Source: Strongylocentrotus purpuratus (Eukaryota; Echinodermata; Echinoidea; Camarodonta; Strongylocentrotidae). From it: 64,000 nt of DNA. The position numbers were made by a program, and so were the translations under genes. How positions within the stretch are numbered: the first letter of the stretch is position 1; every line of letters starts with the position of its first letter. Under the pieces are notes generated by a model. The model saw only the letters and a list, made by a program, of their open reading frames with translations, ran no database searches and had not been told where the DNA came from. Where the stretch lies: assembly GCF_000002235.5 (NCBI RefSeq), contig NW_022145609.1, forward strand, positions 7,883,163 to 7,947,162. The letters are read 5' to 3'. Positions 57,973 through 64,000 of the stretch are shown here, piece after piece.

Positions 57973-58662
57973 CGTCGCCGTTTTCACGAACCGGCACAGC
58001 CCAACGCGCAACGAAATAAGTACATTCTGAGAAAAACGCGTTTTACGTTTAGCCCGTTTTGAATTCGCCAGAAACATGCCTTATGTCAAATTTTATATCA
58101 CAAAATACATATCAATGAAAGGAAAATATTCTGTATTTTCTATACATTCCATTTGTTAAGCATAATGACAATTACTATTAATATTACGAAGCTTTGGACT
58201 CTCGTGCCGGTTCGTGAAAATATTATTTTGCTGTTTACGTAGCAAAAATATTTTCACGAACCGGCACAAGCCACTGTGTCGTTTTTCCTATGTAACTTTA
58301 CGCGCAAGACAAAAGCGCTCGCGCTGTCTTAGCGCGTATTTTATTTTCACGAACCGGCACAATCGCCTGTGTCGCGTCGTCTAGGTCTTGTTAAGCGCAA
58401 AGATATTTTCACGAACCGGCACAGCCCATTGACTTATAACGGCGCGTGCCGGTTCGTGAAAATATGAATCGTGCTTTTTGGCTCGTGTGTCGTTTTTGTC
58501 ATTTGTGTAACCATGGATATCTCAAAAACTAAAGCGTTTTGGATGCTGAAATTTGGTGAGATGAAAGATTGTTGATAACTTATGCTAAAAATGCAAAAAA
58601 AAATAAAAACTACATTTTGAAGGGATTTCGGTGGCTTGTGCCGGTTCGTGAAAACGGCGACG
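57973..58662. mobile_element. 690-bp element with 26-bp perfect inverted ends and seven copies of an 18-bp motif
   Basis: Ends CGTCGCCGTTTTCACGAACC + GGCACA are exact inverted repeats, flanked by ACAT on both sides (57969-57972, 58663-58666), a probable 4-bp target duplication. The motif TTTTCACGAACCGGCAC(A/G) occurs at 57981, 58251, 58344 and 58406 on the plus strand and at 58203, 58445 and 58637 on the minus strand. Copies at 58203 and 58251 form a hairpin. No coding frame of note. Confidence 0.8.
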
Positions 58663-59040
58663 ACATGTTGTTGGCTGGATTAATTGCATCTGACCCCCCT
58701 TCCTTTCTTTTCCGTTTCTTTTCTTCTTTCCCTTTTTTTGTTCCCTTTAGCTCTCCTCTTTCCTTTTCCCTTCCTACTCTCTTTTTTTTGTCCCCCCCCC
58801 TGAGGATCAACAAATTGTTGGCGAGAAAATCGTAACTGATATCCTCCTTCATTACTTTTCTTATTCCTCCCCCACCCCTTCCCTTTGACTCCTCTTCTCC
58901 TTTTTTAATTTCCCTTTCCTTCCTTCTATCTTTTTTGGGGAGGGGGAGGGGGCAACTGCCTTGGAGACAAGGCCCTCAGTCGCCACTTCAGCCCTCCCCC
59001 TGGATCCGTGCCTGGCCGTGGGTGTGTCCCCCATACAATA

Positions 59041-59282
59041 TGTACTGACCTGAGCAGTTTTGTAATAGCGAACATGGCCCCGTACGTACTGATCGAGCTG
59101 AGCAGCTTTGTAACAGCGGACTTGATTGGTTGCCTTCAAAATCAATTTACGAGCGTTCTGCGCATCCGTCTGGCAAAGTAACAGGCGTGTGCTATCGCAC
59201 CTTGCACGCGCCTGCTGAATAACAGGCGTTGATTGGTCAATTTAGCAGACGTGTGCCGCGTTCCATACGTCTGGGGCACGTG
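59041..59282 (+). promoter_or_regulatory. Proximal promoter of the astacin gene: two CCAAT-type boxes, E-box, short duplication
   Basis: ATTGG (reverse CCAAT) occurs at 59125 and 59232 in the similar contexts TTGATTGGTTG and TTGATTGGTCA, and CACGTG at 59277-59282. A roughly 50-bp imperfect direct duplication (GTACTGA...GAGCAG.TTTGTAA.AGCG.AC) covers 59041-59120. The region abuts the repeat cluster on its left. Regulatory roles are inferred from motif and position. Confidence 0.4.
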
Positions 59283-59435
59283 AATAAACTCACCAACGGC
59301 TTTCCATATGAATTATTCATGAGACGTACACGTGTGCGCTGAGCAAAGAAAGACACGCGCAGATCCACTTAAGTGGAATTTCGGCCTGAAACTTTTCCAT
59401 ATGCCCCCTAGATCCACCCCAGAAGATCCTGTTTG

Positions 59436-59470
59436 TATAAATACATCCTCGATTCTCTGGATAATCAGTC
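59436..59470 (+). promoter_or_regulatory. TATA box and initiator of the astacin-family gene
   Basis: TATAAATA at 59436-59443 is followed about 31 bp later by TCAGTC (59465-59470), an initiator-like sequence. The spacing is that of a standard TATA/Inr core promoter. It would give a 5' UTR of about 54 nt before the ATG at 59521. Confidence 0.6.
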
Positions 59471-59520
59471 GTTGAATATTGCTTTCTCGGTTGAGGTGGT
59501 TGAGGTGAAACAAAACCCAA

Positions 59521-59625
59521 ATGATGTCGAGAACACTGCTCTTATCTGGCTTAGTAGCCATGCTTATGGCCTACTCCCTTGCCAAACCACTGAGGAAACA
59601 AAAGGGCTACACTAAAACGAAAGTG
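59521..59625 (+). CDS. Astacin-family metalloprotease exon 1: signal peptide
   Basis: Starts at an ATG downstream of the TATA/Inr pair and ends at the donor GTG|GTGAGT in phase 0 (35 codons). MMSRTLLLSGLVAMLMAYSLA is a classic signal peptide: basic n-region, hydrophobic core, and Ala at the cleavage site before KPLRKQKG. The next codon is also ATG, so initiation could be at either. The protein is expected to be secreted as a proenzyme. Confidence 0.8.
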
Positions 59626-60081
59626 GTGAGTGACTCCCATTTAGTGAATTTATATATTCTCGGAGCTACAAGAGTTTATACAAGATTGTGAAACAATCAT
59701 AACCAATATAAACAGACTAAATCTAGTTGATAAAGTGAGCGATAAAATTTAAAAAATATTTACAAAAGAGAAGGGAAAAGGTTACATTTGATTTACAAAG
59801 AAAATACATCCTTTTTATTCACTGGATACATTTATGGAACTGCTTCAAGCTTTTTTATGGGACTGTAAAAATAGAAATTCTTGTTGAGCCACGGGTTCTA
59901 TTTTTTATTTACTGGACAAGCAAGAGTTTGAGTTCATAGATATTGTTATCATATTTGTTTCAACTTCTTTATAGGAAGGTAACAAGGTAATTAAGCCTCT
60001 TTAAAAAAAAACTGCCGCGACAAAACAAAGTGAAATAAGCAAATAGTGCGCTTCGTATTTCTGCATGTATCTTAGATGACA

Positions 60082-61007
60082 ACACTGTAAAAAAATAATA
60101 GTCGAAATAACTCAATAAAATTGAGGAAAAGAATTGCCTTATTTTTATTAAGTAAATATTACCTACGGCATCTTAAGTAGAATTTACTTATTTTGCTGAA
60201 TAAATTTTTACTCAGTTAAATCGAGTTACATTAACGTAAATAATTTAAGTATTGTAATCATTTTAGATAATTAAAAAAAAGCTATGATAGGATTACATAT
60301 TGCACGATTTGGTACCCATCTAATCTAACAAGTAACATCCACTAATCATTCACTACTTCTATTTAAGATCTAACCGTATATATATATATATATATATCTA
60401 CCACCATCACAAACTATTACATACGCTTCAATTCGACACATATTGAAAGGCTCCAAATTTTATATATACTTGATCGTAGCATCTTAAAGGAAAATTGGTT
60501 AACAATTTCCTGAAATATCAAGTTTTTATTTGTTTTGAACTGGGTAACAATTAAAAATTGTCGTGTCTTTTCTTAGCGATGTTAAATGAATTAGTAAATG
60601 TTTTAAAGTCCTTAAATTTTCATTCAACCACAAAAAAGAATTGTTTTATTTAAAAAAGAGTTTAATTTGGTCTTAATGAATATTAATAAATTATGTAAAT
60701 ATTTCTATTACGCACTGCATCGGTCCTTACTTTAAAAAGATAAGAATAATCAACATAAATTGTTTGAGTAATACGTATAATTTCTGATTTTGAGTTAAAA
60801 TTACTAAATTAATACAAGCTGAAATTACTTAAAGTTCTTATGTATTTGATTTTACTTAAATATTCCACGTATGTTCTACTAAATTGAAAGTTTGAGTTAG
60901 CAAGACTTAAATTTAGTGCGTAAGTGGCAAAACTAATGTTTTCAAGTAAATTCTACATGGAAAAAATATGTAAAAATTACCAATGAACAAATTCTTTTTT
61001 ACAGTGT
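60082..61007. mobile_element. 926-bp DNA element with ACACTGTAAAAAA inverted ends
   Basis: The left end ACACTGTAAAAAAATAAT is mirrored by ATTCTTTTTTACAGTGT at the right end. The AT-rich interior repeats AAGTAAAT/ATTTACTT-type words in both orientations, suggesting a fold-back structure. No coding frame and no clear target duplication. It occupies about half of astacin intron 1. Confidence 0.6.
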
Positions 61008-61529
61008 AGCACCATTCTCACGAAACTACGATCCGTAAAAAAAAATAAGTTGATAATCGATGGGTAAAAAAAAAAGATTTTCTGTCTTTAACTGCGATTT
61101 CACAGGTAATTGAGCGCTACTGGTATTGTGTTCGTGTGTTCTTAGTGAATGCAACAAGTAATTGAGTTGGTGTTTTCTCATGAAGAGTACTTTGTGCCTG
61201 AAAAAAAAAATACGGTCAAAAGTAACGAAATTTGGCAATTTGTAAATACAAAACTGTAATCACTATGGTGAACTGTTCAATTTTCGGTGATATTGAAATT
61301 GTGATCATTTTCACTACGTTATTTTAATGTTTATTTTCCATATTTTCCATTTGAACTTCGTGGCATCTAACATCATCGCTAATGCAACATCACTGAATAG
61401 AGTTTGACAGAAATGCTGCTATTATATTGGTCAACCATGTGGAATATTATGTAAGGGGCTCTGAAAGAAAGTTAATGAGCCAAATACAAAATCGTCGTAA
61501 ATTTGTTACAGCTTTTCGATCATGATCCA

Positions 61530-61625
61530 TTTCTCTCTCCCTCTCCCTCCCCCTCCCCACATTTACTCTCCCTCTCTCTCTCTCTCTCTCTCTCGCTCTC
61601 CTTCCCTCATTCTCAATCTCTCTGT
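61530..61625. repeat. CT-rich microsatellite forming the polypyrimidine tract of astacin exon 2
   Basis: (CTCTCC)n and (CT)n ending 15-40 bp before the CCACAG acceptor, so the microsatellite probably serves as or feeds the polypyrimidine tract. Confidence 0.9.
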
Positions 61626-61640
61626 TTTATGTAACCACAG

Positions 61641-61923
61641 CCTCAGATCAAGAAAGTAGAGTTCAATGGCGAAATCCTTGAGATCGCGGTAGAAGAAGAT
61701 GACCCCTTCCATCGCCCGATCCCAGCAGATGAGGGCTATTCCCCCAATGCCTACGAAACAGACATGATGCTTAACCCAGAGCAGGAGGCAGCCTTGAGCG
61801 ATCCTAAAAACTCCCGTAACAAGCGAAAGGCCAGTAAGGATACCACGAAATATTGGCCAAAGAAAATCATTGACCAAGCAACAAGCCAGCATGTTATCAA
61901 TGTTCCCTATGAATTCGGACTCG
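61641..61923 (+). CDS. Astacin-family metalloprotease exon 2: propeptide and start of catalytic domain
   Basis: Acceptor after a pyrimidine-rich microsatellite (CCACAG), donor CTCG|GTAAGA, phase 0 to 1, 94 codons plus one base. The acidic propeptide contains NAYETDMML. Y-E-x-D-x-x-L resembles the F-E-x-D 'aspartate switch' with which astacin propeptides cap the zinc. RNKR is a furin-type R-x-K-R site that would release the mature enzyme. YWPKKIIDQATSQ and VINVPYEF match the start of an astacin domain (W-P ... I-P-Y). Confidence 0.82.
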
Positions 61924-63151
61924 GTAAGAAATGTCCACCTGTACTCCTCGCTGTTTTCAGTCTTACGATACTATTTAGGGATGGGGTTACCCTACAGTTA
62001 GTATAAGCCCCTTGATTTTAAGTTAAGAGCATGATTGTGACTTATTTTTGGCAACCTGTGTTTTGTTATAATCAGAAGGAAATAAATTGGTTGTTTAAGG
62101 CTTACAATCATGTTTAAAAGATTAGTAATTCAGAGGTTTTATCAATAAGCGTATTATTAGTCATCATGAAATTGGTGGAGGTGGGGGATCTTTAGTGTTT
62201 TTTGATGAAGCTAATCTGGATTCAGATTTTATATTCTTTATTTTGTGTATGGGTTTTGTCAATGTGTGTATGTGAGAGACAGAGAGATGTAGGGGGTGGG
62301 ATGGGGTAGAGACAGAGAGATAATTGTATTTGCACTGACACATACATTTTACTATGCTTTGATTTGATGCTCAAGTGGATTTTGAAACTGTGCAGTTCCC
62401 CCAAAAGGAGACAAAGGGAATACCACGGATATTACAGAAATTATTTTGAAGTCCATATGCTTCATTGGTCAAAATTAAAATTATGATCTCAGTAAAGAAT
62501 AGACCTAGCTGGGTTTCAATAGATACACCTTTCATTTTGTTCCGTGATATTATGCATGATCACGTGTTTATTCCTTTTTAAATTAAGTGTAAGTCACAAA
62601 ACACCAGCAACTGTCCAGTGTACATTTTTGGAAATTGGTTGTCGATGGTCGCTTCTTTTTTTTCTTTTTGGTTAGAAGTCGACTTTTGATCATGAGTCTA
62701 GTGTGGTTTAGGATTTAATTAACATTATCTAGATTGTATTCAGTTGTACAGCGCGCTCTTCTGGTTCATAGTATAATGTTTTGGTTGTGTTCATGATTTG
62801 TCCTTTTTATGGTCTTCTCTTTTGTTGTTGTTGAGACAAAAATGTATATAATGCGATTTTAATTGATTTATTTTTATTTTTTCTCTTCTCTTCTATTCAT
62901 TATTTGTTGTATCATGCTATTCTTTGTTATTTAGTCGTAGTCACGTCGATTGGAAAAAAAAGACCCACTGGTTTAAAGCTATTAAGTTCTTATGGCTGTG
63001 TTTATTGTATTCACTATTTTCTTGATTGTGTCTTTGCCGAATAAATAATGATGATAATAATATTAATAATAATATTCATCATCATGATCATCATCTCATT
63101 TCATGAATTCCCAACGGTTTCCTTTAACTTTCATGTCGTCATGATGAGCAG
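61924..63151 (+). other. Astacin intron 2
   Basis: Contains a short GA tract near 62275 and the LINE-like tail near 63040. No exon seen. Confidence 0.6.
62930..63080 (+). mobile_element. LINE-like 3' tail in astacin intron 2
   Basis: TTTGCCGAATAAATAATGAT followed by (AAT/GAT)n resembles the 3' end of a non-LTR retrotransposon. No coding part is present. Confidence 0.4.
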
Positions 63152-63281
63152 GGGTTGATAGAACTGCCATCAAGGCTGCTATGGCTCATTGGCAGGATCA
63201 AACATGTGTCAGATTTGAAATACATGATCCCTCAGTATCATCTCTTTGGCAACACAGGCTCAAATTCATAAAGAGCGACGG
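63152..63281 (+). CDS. Astacin-family metalloprotease exon 3: catalytic domain, first Cys
   Basis: Acceptor GAGCAG, donor CGG|GTAAGT, phase 1 to 2. VDRTAIKAAMAHWQDQTCVR and then FEIHDP match the astacin segment in which an amphipathic helix (AM-x-x-W) leads to T-C-V/I-x-F; the Cys forms the conserved disulfide. The zinc-binding HExxHxxGxxH exon and any C-terminal EGF/CUB modules would lie right of the window. Astacins include developmental proteases (BP10/SpAN, tolloid) and digestive ones, and the visible part does not decide which. Confidence 0.85.
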
Positions 63282-64000
63282 GTAAGTTCATCCAACCATG
63301 TGGGCGTGTGTGTGTGTGTGTGTGTGTGTTTGTGCTCGCGCGCGTGGGTGGATGGGTGGGTGGATGTTCATTCATTATAACTGTACCCCCAAAACGAGGA
63401 CGTCCTCGGTTCGAGAAGCCTGTAAATTGTTTATAATTCGAGGCCTTTTATAAAGGCATGAGAGAGGTACGTTTATTTAGGTGGTCTAATCGCACAGAAA
63501 GAGTAGGTCATCGGTTATCACGGTTATGAAGTAAATTTCCAGATCGTCCTTGGTAAAAATATACAAATGTCTGTCCTAGAATATGCTATAATATACTGAT
63601 GTACGTAGCTAGGCCAAAAGAACAATCATTTGGTCGTCCTCGACCGCCCGCTCGTCATTTTCGGGCCGCTCGTATTTTTTTTAATTTGTATCATTATTAT
63701 TTCTTTTTTTAATTCCATCTTCTTCTTTGTTTATTTGTTTTTGTTTATTTGTTTGATTGTTGTTGTTGTTGCAATCTAAAATGCCAAACATACCATTTTA
63801 TGCATTTTGCTAGGATCAAAATGCGTCCTATTGCCAGTTTGGTCTTTTCAGTACGCAATTCTGTATTTATTAAACTTGCCATTTTTATTTTTCAATGTCA
63901 AAATGCCGTTCATTTTTTAAATCAGATTCTGAGCATTCTTAAACTCATTTTAACGCCCATCTATACGTCTAGTTTACAGCAGGGATTAGACCACCCTGCA
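63282..64000 (+). other. Astacin intron 3 (to window edge)
   Basis: GT microsatellite, then AT-rich sequence. The exon carrying HExxH is not reached. Confidence 0.6.
63305..63348. repeat. (GT)n microsatellite
   Basis: GT repeats about 20 bp after the donor of astacin exon 3. Confidence 0.95.

Larger units (their letters stand above)
56923..59014 (-). mobile_element. Composite repeat, copy 3 (C, B', A'), interrupted
   Basis: C-type units (CTCATCTGA.CGTAATGAATG) at 56990-57350, block B inverted (57360-57530), block A inverted (57560-58990), ending CCCCCTGGATCCGTGCCTG. A 690-bp element is inserted at 57973-58662. Here C is in the forward direction while B and A are inverted, so the copy has been rearranged relative to copies 1 and 2. 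Confidence 0.55.
59626..61640 (+). other. Astacin intron 1
   Basis: Contains the 926-bp ACACTGTAAAAAA element and the terminal CT microsatellite. The remainder is AT-rich and featureless. Confidence 0.6.

Noticed and set aside
57509-57997. 162-codon Arg/Lys/Glu-rich minus-strand frame
   Set aside because: Block A repeat plus CT microsatellite, running into the end of the 690-bp element.
45562-59014. A single 13.4-kb transposon bounded by CGGATCCAGG inverted ends
   Set aside because: Flanking bases show no target duplication and internal copies have their own ends; nested independent insertions fit better.
1-64000. Retrovirus-like, LTR or Polinton-type elements
   Set aside because: No reverse transcriptase, integrase, capsid or envelope-like frame and no long direct terminal repeats were recognised in either strand.

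Overview
This window looks like animal (metazoan) genomic DNA. Coding sequence is split into many short GT-AG exons, introns are long and AT-rich, and repeats are abundant. Homopolymer G/C tracts, a receptor tyrosine phosphatase related to vertebrate PTPRK/M/T/U, an astacin protease and a farnesoic-acid-methyltransferase-like domain together suggest a marine deuterostome, probably an echinoderm such as a sea urchin. That assignment is inferred from content and is not proven.

Layout. (1) 4230-39864 (+): 24 consecutive coding exons of a receptor-type protein tyrosine phosphatase. They encode 961 residues to the stop and the reading phase is consistent at every junction. The 5' end of the gene (signal peptide and distal ectodomain) lies upstream of the window. 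In order the exons give an FN3 domain, a membrane-proximal FN3-like region, a transmembrane helix, a juxtamembrane linker, a catalytically complete D1 phosphatase domain and a D2 domain that keeps the CX5R loop but has lost the WPD and Q-loop residues. (2) 39865-44756: 3' UTR and intergenic DNA. (3) 44946-45214 (-): one probable terminal exon of a FAMeT-like domain protein. (4) 45.5-59.0 kb: about 13.5 kb of nested mobile-element and minisatellite DNA. It contains inverted copies of one composite repeat, a 92-bp satellite interrupted by a tandem pair of Helitron-like elements, a tandem array with tetrameric higher-order structure, and a 690-bp element carrying seven copies of one 18-bp motif. 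(5) 59436-63281 (+): promoter and first three coding exons of a secreted astacin-family zinc metalloprotease. The catalytic HExxH exon lies beyond the right edge.

Several small non-autonomous DNA transposons can be delimited by their ends: a 540-bp family (two copies), a 195-bp family (three copies, each touching or almost touching an exon) and a 509-bp element, all bounded by TTAA, plus a 267-bp hAT-like element with a perfect 8-bp target duplication.

The two well-supported genes act at the cell surface or outside the cell, but nothing in the sequence ties them into one pathway. No retrovirus-like element, CRISPR array, rRNA gene or intact tRNA gene was recognised. All coordinates were read by eye and may be off by a base or two at repeat edges.
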